Of a DNA stretch of 64,000 bases, positions 18,330 to 26,345 are shown piece after piece (positions within the stretch are counted from its first letter, which is position 1; each line of letters starts with the position of its first letter). The notes under the pieces were generated by a model. The model ran no database searches. It was not told the origin of the DNA and saw only the letters and a list, made by a program, of their open reading frames with translations. The stretch comes from Bacteroidales bacterium (GTDB lineage: Bacteria > Bacteroidota > Bacteroidia > Bacteroidales > UBA12077): positions 186,001-250,000 of the forward strand of contig JAEINU010000003.1 of the NCBI GenBank assembly GCA_016342685.1, read 5' to 3'. The position numbers and the translations under genes were made by a program.

Positions 18330-19403
18330 ATGGGGCGAAAGATAATCATACCTTTTTTACTTTTAATAGTACATTTTAGCTTTGGACAAACAGCAAAATA
18401 TAGTAATGAGTTTTTGTCTATTGGTGTTGGTGCCCGATCTTTAGGAATGGCAAATGCTTCTGTTGCAAATACAAATGATGTTACATCTGGTTATTGGAAT
18501 CCGGCAGGATTAACATCCATGGAAACAGATTTTGATGCAAGTTTAATGCATGCTGAATATTTTGCTGGAATTGCAAAGTATGATTATTTGGCTGGAGCAA
18601 TGGCTCTCGACGTTAGGAGTAATATTGGAATAACCATTATTCGATTTGGAGTAGACGACATTCCAAATACAACCGATTTAATCGATAGTGATGGGAATTT
18701 AGATTACGATCGAATATCAAAATTTTCGGCAGCCGATTACGCTTTTTTATTAAGTTATGCTCGAAAATCCAATATCCCAAACCTTAGTTATGGTGCTAAT
18801 GTAAAAGTTATTTATAGAAATATTGGTGAGTTTGCAAATGCATGGGGGTTTGGTCTGGATGCGGGTTTGAGATATACGCTTCGAGATTGGAGGTTTGGTG
18901 CTGTAGCTCGCGATATTACGTCAACATTTAATGCATGGACATTTAATGAGGATGAGCTTATTATCGAAGTACAGGATTCTGTATATAATTTTGCTCCCGA
19001 TAACTCATTAGAGATTACATTGCCTAGAGTGATTCTAGGTGTTTCGAGAGATTTTCCAATTTTTAATAAATTTAAAGGGATGGCGGAGTTGAACGCTGAT
19101 TTTACCTTCGACGGACAAAGACATGTATTAATTGAGGGTGATCCTGTAAGTATTGATCCTCATGTAGGAATTGAAATAAATTACAATCGTTTGGCCTTTA
19201 TAAGATTTGGGGTTGGGAATTTTCAACGTGTTACAGAGTTTGACGAGAATGAATCTATGACATTTCAGCCAAATTTAGGAATAGGAATCCAGTTTAAAGG
19301 TGTTTCTATCGATTATGCAATAACCGACATAGGTGATAATTCATTGGCTTTATACTCAAATGTATTTTCACTTCGATATTCCTTCAATGGAAAATTAGAA
19401 TAA
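18330..19403 (+). CDS. PorV2-like outer-membrane protein (PorV/PorQ family)
   Basis: A 357-residue protein with a signal peptide ending SFGQ and a FadL/PorV-like beta-barrel pattern. The opening after the signal, SIGVGARSLGMANASVANT and YWNPAGLTSMET, is the hallmark of the PorV/PorQ/UPF0164 group; the assignment to the PorV2 branch is a judgement from overall resemblance. PorV in type IX secretion receives cargo at the outer membrane, and a T9SS cargo gene lies 2.4 kb away. The ATG at 18330 is preferred to the TTG at 18312. Confidence 0.78.
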   Translation: MGRKIIIPFLLLIVHFSFGQTAKYSNEFLSIGVGARSLGMANASVANTNDVTSGYWNPAGLTSMETDFDASLMHAEYFAGIAKYDYLAGAMALDVRSNIGITIIRFGVDDIPNTTDLIDSDGNLDYDRISKFSAADYAFLLSYARKSNIPNLSYGANVKVIYRNIGEFANAWGFGLDAGLRYTLRDWRFGAVARDITSTFNAWTFNEDELIIEVQDSVYNFAPDNSLEITLPRVILGVSRDFPIFNKFKGMAELNADFTFDGQRHVLIEGDPVSIDPHVGIEINYNRLAFIRFGVGNFQRVTEFDENESMTFQPNLGIGIQFKGVSIDYAITDIGDNSLALYSNVFSLRYSFNGKLE

Positions 19404-19427
19404 AACTTCATTGCTAAAAAAAAATCT

Positions 19428-19435
19428 TACTTTTG
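19428..19435 (+). promoter_or_regulatory. -7 box of the HAD / glutaminyl cyclase pair
   Basis: TACTTTTG matches TAnnTTTG. It ends 21 bases before the ATG at 19457, and rules out the in-frame TTG at 19433, which lies inside the box. Confidence 0.4.
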
Positions 19436-19456
19436 TTTAAAGCTAAATTATCAATT

Positions 19457-19882
19457 ATGACAATTGCAGTTGATTTTGATGGTACCATTGTTGAACACGA
19501 ATATCCTGAAATTGGGAAACCTAAAATGTTTGCTTTTGAAACATTAAAGGCCCTTCAGCAACGTGGAGATCGTCTAATTCTATGGACTTATCGATCTGGA
19601 GAAAAATTGAACGAAGCTGTGGAGTACTGCAAAAGAAACGGAATAGAGTTTTATGCTATAAATAAAAACTATCCAGAAGAGATATTTGATGACACAATTA
19701 GCCGCAAAATTATTGCGGATGTTTATATCGATGATAGAAATTTAGGTGGATTTGTTAATTGGAGTGATGTTTGGCAAATGTTAAATCCAGAATTGTTTAA
19801 AAAAGATATTAAGAAGGAGATAAAAAATATTCCACCTTCGAAAAGAACATTTTGGCAAAAGTTTAAAAGAAATTTTAATTAA
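19457..19882 (+). CDS. HAD-superfamily protein, BT0820-like
   Basis: A 141-residue cytosolic protein. It starts with the HAD motif I IAVDFDGTIVEHEYP, where the two Asp are the catalytic pair. A threonine-bearing motif II follows at LILWTYRSG and the acidic motif at ADVYIDDRNLGG. It has no large cap domain and resembles the small structural-genomics protein BT_0820 of Bacteroides; the substrate is unknown. The glutaminyl cyclase gene starts 2 bases after its stop, so the two are co-transcribed. Confidence 0.85.
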   Translation: MTIAVDFDGTIVEHEYPEIGKPKMFAFETLKALQQRGDRLILWTYRSGEKLNEAVEYCKRNGIEFYAINKNYPEEIFDDTISRKIIADVYIDDRNLGGFVNWSDVWQMLNPELFKKDIKKEIKNIPPSKRTFWQKFKRNFN

Positions 19883-19884
19883 TT

Positions 19885-21006
19885 ATGAATATAATGAGAA
19901 TAGGAATAAAGCATGCGTTTATTGTGCTAATGGTTTTTAGCTTAGGATTTACTTCATGTAATAGTAGTAAAAAGAACGAATCTACTTCAGAAAATAAAAA
20001 CAAACCTGTAAACAATGTGGTTTCCAAACAAGTTTCAGTAATAAAAGTAGTTTCCCCTAAAAATGGAAAGTTGTATACGGTAGGCGATCAGGTTAATATT
20101 AACATTGAATTAAAAGATGTTGATGTAGTTGTAGATTCTTTGGTTGCAGAAACCAGTGCCTCTAGAGCAAAGCTTAATTCGAATAATTTAGTGTACACAT
20201 GGGATACGAAGAGTTTAAATGTTGGACAGAATAAAATCAGATTATATGCGTATTCAGAGGGGCACAGAATTGATACGTATTCATTAAAACTTAGATTTAA
20301 ATCGGATATATCGCCTGAATTATTAGAATGTAAAATAGTAAAAACCTATTCTCACGATAAGAAAGACTACACGCAAGGTTTGATTTTTGAGGATGGAATA
20401 ATGTACGAAGGGACAGGACAGAAAGGTGCTTCGGTATTAAAGAAGATTAATTTTGAAACAGGAAAATTAATGGCTGAACTTAGTTTGCCAGCGCAATATT
20501 TCGGTGAAGGAATTACTATTTTTGGTGATAAGATTATTCAGTTAACCTGGCAATCAAGAACAGGATTTGTTTACGATAAAAAGAGTTTTAAACTGCTTTC
20601 GACCTTGGGATACGATACGCAAGGATGGGGATTAACTTCTGATGGGAAGAAATTAATAATGAGTGACGGGAGTCACACAATTCACTTTCTGGATCCAGTG
20701 TATTTTAATAAAATAGGAGACGTTGAAGTTTACGATAACAATGGTATTATACGAAGTTTAAACGAACTAGAATATATTGACGGCTTAGTTTATGCAAATA
20801 TATATCAGGAGGATATAATTGTGGCTTTTGATCCGGAAACGGGAAAAGTTGTTAAGCGAATTGATTGTAGAAAAATTGTTCCAAAAGAATATATTGGTAA
20901 TCGTAATAATGTTTTAAATGGAATTGCTTACGATAAAAAAGGCGATCGATTATTTGTTACCGGAAAACATTGGCCTAGCTTGTTCGAAGTGAAATTTGTA
21001 AAATAG
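19885..21006 (+). CDS. Glutaminyl-peptide cyclotransferase, lipoprotein
   Basis: Converts N-terminal glutamine of peptides to pyroglutamate; the family is the plant-type/bacterial QCT beta-propeller. 373 residues. The N-terminus carries a lipoprotein signal with lipobox LGFTSC, so the enzyme sits in the envelope. A Ser/Asn/Lys-rich linker and an Ig-like region (about 50-145) precede the propeller (about 150-373), with DYTQGLIFEDGIMYEGTGQ and QLTWQSRTGFVYD as family phrases. The N-terminal Ig-like part is an addition seen in Bacteroidota members. Confidence 0.9.
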   Translation: MNIMRIGIKHAFIVLMVFSLGFTSCNSSKKNESTSENKNKPVNNVVSKQVSVIKVVSPKNGKLYTVGDQVNINIELKDVDVVVDSLVAETSASRAKLNSNNLVYTWDTKSLNVGQNKIRLYAYSEGHRIDTYSLKLRFKSDISPELLECKIVKTYSHDKKDYTQGLIFEDGIMYEGTGQKGASVLKKINFETGKLMAELSLPAQYFGEGITIFGDKIIQLTWQSRTGFVYDKKSFKLLSTLGYDTQGWGLTSDGKKLIMSDGSHTIHFLDPVYFNKIGDVEVYDNNGIIRSLNELEYIDGLVYANIYQEDIIVAFDPETGKVVKRIDCRKIVPKEYIGNRNNVLNGIAYDKKGDRLFVTGKHWPSLFEVKFVK

Positions 21007-21047
21007 AGAGAGAATTTCTCTTTAGTTATAAAGAATATAAAATAAAA

Positions 21048-21074
21048 AGAGGCTTTTTTGAAAGCCTCTTTTTT
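21048..21074. terminator. Bidirectional terminator
   Basis: AGAGGCTTT (21048-21056) pairs with AAAGCCTCT (21061-21069). A run of A precedes and a run of T follows, so it can stop both the glutaminyl cyclase gene and the convergent alpha/beta hydrolase gene. Confidence 0.9.
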
Positions 21075-21095
21075 AGTATGCCTTCAAAAGAAAAA

Positions 21096-22022
21096 TTAAT
21101 CATTAAAATTAAATTCACTTTTAAATTTATTTATAGCATTAATGTAAGGTTCTTTATTGTCTATAAAATTCATGTGACCTCCTTCAATTGAGTATAATAA
21201 CATATTGGGAAATTTTATTTTTTGATAATGATTTTCACCAATGTTTTTATCTTCTGTTCCGTAAACAAATAATATAGGAGTTTCAATTTTATTTGTAATT
21301 ATAGAATAATCTTTATTATACTCATCAATTGAGAATGCGGTCTGCATAAAATCCATATTCCATGCATTGAAGCCAGCGTAAGTTTGTCCAAATTTCTGTT
21401 GAGCTTCAGGTGAATCAAATGACAATTTCCAAGTGTCCTTTTTTTGAGCTAATAATTGCTGAAGAGAATTTATTCGAGTAGCTAATGGAATCGAGTTGTT
21501 AGTATAATCATTTGTATTTTCAATATTATAAAAATCCATTATACTTGGAATATAACTTTCTTCTATACTTTCTTTCAAGTTTAAAGTGCAATTAAACATT
21601 AATATTCCGTCAATTTTTGTCGGGTGTTTTTGTGCATATCCAGTTTGTAATATGCCTCCAAAAGAATGACCCATGATCATCCAGTCTTTTATTTCTAATG
21701 ATTCTCTAATTTCTTCAAAATCTTTTATCATTCTTTCAAGTGAATAATCATTGTTTTCAGGGCTTGTTGATCGGCCACATCCTCTTTGATCCAGATAAAT
21801 CATCATAAAGTTTTTCTCACAAAAATCTCCAGCTAATTTTTCCCAATAATTACTCCCCTGCCCAGGGCCTCCATGAATAAATAAACATGGAGTTCCTTCT
21901 CCTTTTATGTTAATATAAAGTTTTACATTATCGCTGGTAGTTATGTATTTTTCTTGCGCAAACAATGATAAACTTGTAAGAATTAATACAGTTAATAACA
22001 GTGTAATCTTAATCTTTTTCAT
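21096..22022 (-). CDS. Secreted alpha/beta hydrolase (proline iminopeptidase-like)
   Basis: A 308-residue enzyme with a Sec signal peptide ending SLFAQ, so likely periplasmic. The oxyanion-hole motif HGGPGQGSNYWE and LDQRGCGRS, followed by the nucleophile elbow MGHSFGG, match the proline iminopeptidase / alpha/beta hydrolase 1 group. The catalytic Asp is probably in VYGTEDKN and the His in EGGHMNFI. The start at 22022 (MKKIKITLLL) directly begins the signal peptide; a longer frame to 22061 adds 13 unlikely residues. The true substrate is unknown. Confidence 0.87.
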   Translation of the reverse strand: MKKIKITLLLTVLILTSLSLFAQEKYITTSDNVKLYINIKGEGTPCLFIHGGPGQGSNYWEKLAGDFCEKNFMMIYLDQRGCGRSTSPENNDYSLERMIKDFEEIRESLEIKDWMIMGHSFGGILQTGYAQKHPTKIDGILMFNCTLNLKESIEESYIPSIMDFYNIENTNDYTNNSIPLATRINSLQQLLAQKKDTWKLSFDSPEAQQKFGQTYAGFNAWNMDFMQTAFSIDEYNKDYSIITNKIETPILFVYGTEDKNIGENHYQKIKFPNMLLYSIEGGHMNFIDNKEPYINAINKFKSEFNFND

Positions 22023-22115
22023 TTTTAAATTTTTTTGATGTTTTTTAATTGTGAAACACAAAAATAATAATTAATCCAGAGGGGAGTAATATAATTTTTA
22101 AATTTATTAAAAGAA

Positions 22116-23438
22116 TTAGTTGTCGTTTTTCTCAAATGTAAAATCTGTTTCGTATGATTTAAAATTTATTGTACATGTAGGATTGTCAGAAGTTGATCCT
22201 TCGAAAGAATGCTTACTGCTACTTTCAATGTTCATTTCTTTAACGCGTAATTTATCTTTAGGGAAATTAACTTTACCGTACGAAGCATGATACTTTAGAC
22301 TAAACTCCAGTGTTTTATCCAAAGGCATAATAACATAGCCATACTTAAACTCTCCCGAGAAATTCTTAAGGCTCGATTTAGCTTCTCCAATCTTTAGTTT
22401 TAATTCGTAAGCCAGATCAAAGCTTACCGATTCACCGATACTTTTAAACTCTATTTTATCGTACTTAGATTCGGCGCATGAAAAGCTGCCAACATCGCCA
22501 GAAGAAATCTTGGTTTGATATAAAATTCCGCACTTTGCCGTGTTAATATTTAATGAAGTTAAGGATGAATACTTTGATGAATAAACCAGTCTTTGAATAT
22601 TTTTAACGGTTATATCAGATTCATATACATCCATTTTTAAGAAAGCTATATCGCTGTTTAAAATAAAATTTGAATACTTGGCAACACCAGTTAAGCCTTT
22701 AGATAAATTAGAAAAGTTAAATTTATCGTTGTAAGATCCTACAGCAACCATTTCTGAATTTCCAACTTTGAATTTGGAGTATTTGGAGTTTGTACTAAAT
22801 GTTTTAATGTCTTTAACCTCCAATTCACATTCATACACATCAAATCTAGCGGTTTCTCCTGTGCCGATTTCGGCAGTGCTATATTTCATTTTAAATACAC
22901 CCTTTTTAAAACTGGCAAGCGTAAGATCAACTTCGTAAAGATCAAAATTGAGTTCGCCGGTTAAGCTTGCTATGTCTATCGTGTTGTATTTGCTTTTTAT
23001 TTTTAAGGCAACACTCTCAGGTATCCATAAAGTATAATTCGCTTTGTATTTATCAACTCGAATTGTTTTTCCATTAACAAGTGTTATTTTCTTGATTGGA
23101 CCAATAATTATAGTGCTTTTGGCCATGTCAGTTTCGATTTTTAATGAATTTGAACTTTCCGAAACCTCAGGATTAGCAAATACTTCAATAAGTTTATCTT
23201 GATCTTCTGTTTTTCCACCCTGAATAACAATTTCTCCGGTTAATTTAACTTCGTCTTTATTCCATGTATTGATTTTTAAATCGGAATCGTAGCACGAAAA
23301 ATCAAAGTCTCCGGTTGATTTTAGTTTATATGTTTTCTCGAAAGTTTCTTTACGTTCATCGGCAAAGCAATCATTAACAAAGCTTGTTAAAATAAGAATT
23401 GCTAAAAATATTTTAGATATTTGTTTTATAGTTTTCAT
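22116..23438 (-). CDS. Secreted beta-repeat protein of an ECF sigma operon
   Basis: A 440-residue protein with a signal peptide ending DCFAD. The rest is rich in short beta-strand repeats, with recurring phrases like SKYNTIDIASLTGELNFDLYE and SKYSKFKVGN, similar to the DUF4097 family of beta-solenoid envelope proteins. No enzyme motif is visible. It overlaps the anti-sigma gene by 26 bases, which suggests translational coupling, and it is the last gene of the sigma/anti-sigma operon. It is probably the operon's envelope effector or sensor; that is an inference. Confidence 0.72.
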   Translation of the reverse strand: MKTIKQISKIFLAILILTSFVNDCFADERKETFEKTYKLKSTGDFDFSCYDSDLKINTWNKDEVKLTGEIVIQGGKTEDQDKLIEVFANPEVSESSNSLKIETDMAKSTIIIGPIKKITLVNGKTIRVDKYKANYTLWIPESVALKIKSKYNTIDIASLTGELNFDLYEVDLTLASFKKGVFKMKYSTAEIGTGETARFDVYECELEVKDIKTFSTNSKYSKFKVGNSEMVAVGSYNDKFNFSNLSKGLTGVAKYSNFILNSDIAFLKMDVYESDITVKNIQRLVYSSKYSSLTSLNINTAKCGILYQTKISSGDVGSFSCAESKYDKIEFKSIGESVSFDLAYELKLKIGEAKSSLKNFSGEFKYGYVIMPLDKTLEFSLKYHASYGKVNFPKDKLRVKEMNIESSSKHSFEGSTSDNPTCTINFKSYETDFTFEKNDN

Positions 23439-23934
23439 CTTTATTTTCTTTTTCAATTTCGTTTAACATTCTGTCTAATAGCCTTATTTTATTCTGATAT
23501 AAATCCATTAACGAGTTCAATAATCGTGGATTGGGACCATTCTGATTAAGATCATTCGAATATTGATTTATCAACGTATCGATGTATTCAAGATCTCTAA
23601 AACTTGTTGCAAGCAGATTTTTGTTGTATTCAGATTTTTCTAAAACTTTATAATAGACTTTAATTTGATCTTGGAATTGGGCTTCTTGCTTAGCCAGATT
23701 TGGGTCGATGTTGGCTAATATTAATTGTTGATTATTGCTTATAGTTGTTAATTGATAAGTAATGAAAGATAATCCTATAATGATTATAATAGATGCTGCA
23801 ATCTTTAAGAATAAAAATCGTTTAGGCTTATTCTTATTTAAAGATTGAGAAATTCCAGTCCATAAAAAATCTTCGTCGGGTTTTTCCACATCAAATTGAT
23901 GTCGATTTTTTCTCATGTACTCATCAAATTTCAT
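23413..23934 (-). CDS. Probable anti-sigma factor, single-TM
   Basis: A 173-residue protein. The N-terminal 40 residues are cytosolic and charged (MKFDEYMRKNRHQFDVEKPDEDFLW in two parts), followed by one membrane helix at about residues 43-65 and a periplasmic coiled-coil-like region to the end. It lacks the zinc-finger Cys/His pattern of ZAS anti-sigma factors, but its place directly after an ECF sigma gene (11-base overlap) and its topology support the role. It would hold the sigma factor at the membrane until an envelope signal arrives. Confidence 0.72.
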   Translation of the reverse strand: MKFDEYMRKNRHQFDVEKPDEDFLWTGISQSLNKNKPKRFLFLKIAASIIIIIGLSFITYQLTTISNNQQLILANIDPNLAKQEAQFQDQIKVYYKVLEKSEYNKNLLATSFRDLEYIDTLINQYSNDLNQNGPNPRLLNSLMDLYQNKIRLLDRMLNEIEKENKDENYKTNI

Positions 23935-24478
23935 ATTGTATCTCCTTTATTAACTTATCGCGTAATATTTTTTTTGCTCTTAGATATTGTGATTTCGATG
24001 TTGATTCAGAAATTTTGAGTATGTCGGCAATTTCTTTATGTCGAAATCCTTCAAGTAAATAGAGGTTTAAAACAACCCGAGCTTTTTCGGGCAAGGTTTT
24101 TATTGTTTCGTGCACTTTGGCAGGATCAATTTCAGGAAAGTTACTTTCTTCAGAATTAGAACTTTCAATTTGCATTGTGTCAATTTCAGTAAACTCAAGT
24201 TTCTGGCTTCGTAAAAATGAGATTGATTTGTTTATTACAATTCTCTTTAGCCAAGATCCAAATGAAGAGTCGCCTCTGAATTTCTTTAAATTATTAAATG
24301 CACTTATAAAAGATTCCTGAATAATATCTTCTGCATCGAACTGGTTCGAAACCATTCTTATACATGTATTATACATTGCCTGCACATATAATTTATACAG
24401 TCTGTACATGGACTGCTGATTGCCTTTGCTGGCAGAGATTATAAGATCTTTGTGTATGTCGGTATTCTTTTGGCCCAA
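23924..24478 (-). CDS. ECF-type RNA polymerase sigma factor
   Basis: A 184-residue sigma-70 family regulator with region 2 (QSMYRLYKLYVQAMYNTCIR, FDAEDIIQESFISAFNNL) and region 4 (LPEKARVVLNLYLLEGFRHKEIADIL). The only sensible start is TTG at 24478: the upstream frame has no ATG, and the product then begins MGQKNTDIHKDLI, the usual start of ECF factors. The anti-sigma gene overlaps its 3' end. Control of its own operon is likely but I could not identify the promoter. Confidence 0.93.
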   Translation of the reverse strand: MGQKNTDIHKDLIISASKGNQQSMYRLYKLYVQAMYNTCIRMVSNQFDAEDIIQESFISAFNNLKKFRGDSSFGSWLKRIVINKSISFLRSQKLEFTEIDTMQIESSNSEESNFPEIDPAKVHETIKTLPEKARVVLNLYLLEGFRHKEIADILKISESTSKSQYLRAKKILRDKLIKEIQYEI

Positions 24479-24644
24479 ATCCTTTTCTTTTTTATTATAG
24501 ACTAAGCGAAATGTAAAAAGATGGAAAGATTTTTTAATTTTTTTATTGAAAAATTAAAAATAAATCACAAATATCAAAAGTCAAATTACAAAAATCTGAT
24601 TGTTAACTGTTTGAGTTTTGATTATTAATTGTTCTTTTTAGATG

Positions 24645-25382
24645 TTACATTTTCTTAATTCTAACTTCGATATTTTTTTCGACTTTCAATAAATCAATTA
24701 AAGTTGAAGTGTTGGTGTTCCCATAATGATATGGGTATAAAATATTCGGATTAAACACTTTGGCAGCTTTAGCAACCATTTCTGGAGTCATGGTATATGG
24801 TAAGTTCATTGGAAGAAATGCAATATCGATATCTGAAAAAGATTCCATTTCGGGAATATTTTCGGTGTCCCCAGCCACATATATTGTTTTGTCAGCTAGT
24901 TTAAGAATATATCCATTTCCTTCTCCTTTTGGATGAAATGGAACGCCATTTTCACGTTTATTCATAATATTATAGGCTGGAACAGCTTCAATTTCCATTT
25001 GATTGATATTTAAAACATCACCATTTTGCATTACAATAATAGCTGAAATATTTTCACTTATTTCGTCGCACGTTTGTGTTAAAATGATCTTCGTATTTTC
25101 TTTTAGTAGCAGATCAATGGCATTTAAATCAAAATGATCACCATGGTGATGCGTAATAATAATTAAATCAGCTTTAGGGTAGTTTTCGTAATTTCCCATT
25201 CTTAAAACTGGATCGATGTGAATTGTTTTTCCGTCGAATTCAAAGAAAATAGAGCCATGCTTCACAAAGTTGATTTTTAAATCACCCTTATTCGTATTAA
25301 AAATATCTGTTTGTAAATCCTGAGCAAAACATATTGTAGAAAGTAGCACTAAACTTGCGATTAAACCTATTGTTTTTTTCAT
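24645..25382 (-). CDS. Secreted MBL-fold metal-dependent hydrolase
   Basis: A 245-residue protein with a signal peptide ending CFAQ, so periplasmic. The metal site is visible as ITHHHGDHFD (HxHxDH type), with later VAGDTENIPE and PYHYGNT providing the remaining ligands. The overall form is that of the UlaG/RomA-like branch rather than a beta-lactamase. The substrate is unknown. It appears monocistronic; the 166-base gap between it and the sigma factor gene contains no gene. Confidence 0.85.
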   Translation of the reverse strand: MKKTIGLIASLVLLSTICFAQDLQTDIFNTNKGDLKINFVKHGSIFFEFDGKTIHIDPVLRMGNYENYPKADLIIITHHHGDHFDLNAIDLLLKENTKIILTQTCDEISENISAIIVMQNGDVLNINQMEIEAVPAYNIMNKRENGVPFHPKGEGNGYILKLADKTIYVAGDTENIPEMESFSDIDIAFLPMNLPYTMTPEMVAKAAKVFNPNILYPYHYGNTNTSTLIDLLKVEKNIEVRIKKM

Positions 25383-25477
25383 AATAACTTAGATTAAAAT
25401 TAGGTATTAAAGTTAGGTAATAATAGATAGAGAATCAACTTATACAATACCCTATTGTGGGAAACTTAGGACATAAA

Positions 25478-25502
25478 AAAGCCCGAAAATAAATTCCGGG
25501 CT
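25478..25502 (-). terminator. Terminator of the acetate transporter gene
   Basis: On the minus strand AGCCCG and CGGGCT arms form a 6-bp GC-rich stem with a long loop, followed by a T run. It sits about 27 bases after the gene's stop at 25529. Confidence 0.8.
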
Positions 25503-25528
25503 CGATGTAATTATATTTTATGTTGATT

Positions 25529-26110
25529 CTAACTTAATGGAATAACTTCTTTGTTAAATGTACTATTTATAACCATTGCAAGAGCAAGAAATAATGCAAA
25601 GCTACCACTAAAAATACCGTCGATTCCAGCTAAAAGTTTTACGGTTGCGTTGCCTGTAAAATCAGCAATTGCCAAAAGGAAAAATAGAGCAACAACAGAA
25701 CCAAATAGTACTCTCATCATTCTTGTAAGTTTAAATGTTGCTATAAACAAACCTGTTGAGAAAATACCCCAAATTGTAAGAAACCAACCCATTGCTTGTG
25801 GCGAAGGAGCTTCTCCTAATCCTAACTTAGGAATCATCATTAAAGCTATTAAAATAATCCAGAAGAAACCATACGATCCGAAGGCAACCATTCCAAACAT
25901 ATTATTTTTTTTAGCTTCCATATTACCTACCATAACCTGTGCAATTCCACCAAAGAAAATACCCATTGCCATAATCATGGAGTCTAAAGGAAACAGCCCT
26001 ACGTTGTGTAAATTTAATAATAGAGTCGACATTCCGAATCCGCATAGTCCAAATGCAGCTGGGTTTGTTGTTGTATCAACTAATCTCACCAATTCTTGTT
26101 TGCTACTCAT
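25529..26110 (-). CDS. Acetate uptake transporter (GPR1/FUN34/YaaH family)
   Basis: A 193-residue inner-membrane protein with six hydrophobic helices. The opening NPAAFGLCGFGMSTLLLNLHN contains the NPAPLGL-type signature of the AceTr family (E. coli SatP/YaaH), which moves acetate or succinate with protons. The length is as usual. It is transcribed alone, with a strong -33/-7 promoter upstream and a terminator downstream. Confidence 0.9.
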   Translation of the reverse strand: MSSKQELVRLVDTTTNPAAFGLCGFGMSTLLLNLHNVGLFPLDSMIMAMGIFFGGIAQVMVGNMEAKKNNMFGMVAFGSYGFFWIILIALMMIPKLGLGEAPSPQAMGWFLTIWGIFSTGLFIATFKLTRMMRVLFGSVVALFFLLAIADFTGNATVKLLAGIDGIFSGSFALFLALAMVINSTFNKEVIPLS

Positions 26111-26139
26111 TGTTAGTTTGTTTTTGATTTTTGAATCGG

Positions 26140-26169
26140 CAAAAATAGAACTAAAAACTTGTAATACAA
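26140..26169 (-). promoter_or_regulatory. Promoter of the acetate transporter gene
   Basis: On the minus strand TTG (26169-26167) is followed after exactly 19 bases by TATTTTTG (26147-26140), matching the Bacteroidota TTG-N19-21-TAnnTTTG consensus. The -7 box ends 29 bases before the ATG. Confidence 0.6.
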
Positions 26170-26235
26170 CCTTAGCGAGTTTATTTTAATTTAATAAAGA
26201 ATTTTTTATAGAAAAGTTATAATGTATAAAAGTTG

Positions 26236-26307
26236 TTCATCCTTCGATAAACTCAGCATGACAACTTTTAAAGATTTTTTTGTCACACTGAGCTTGTCGA
26301 AGTGTCA
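26236..26307. repeat. Dispersed inverted-repeat element
   Basis: The left arm (about 26236-26264) reads ...CCTTCGATAAACTCAGCATGACAA and the right arm (about 26280-26307) is its imperfect reverse complement, ...ACTGAGCTTGTCGAAGTGTCA, separated by about 15 bases. It lies 39 bases after the end of the DUF5916 gene and may work as a transcript-end hairpin. A degenerate single arm is present at 39757-39786. Confidence 0.75.
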
Positions 26308-26345
26308 TGAATATTTGAGAAATTTTTTTTGCAAATTTTATAATT

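Noticed and set aside
25551-26189. Long plus-strand ORF opposite the acetate transporter gene
   Set aside because: It mirrors the transmembrane codons of the real gene and its protein has no recognisable domain. The minus-strand frame has family motifs, a promoter and a terminator.
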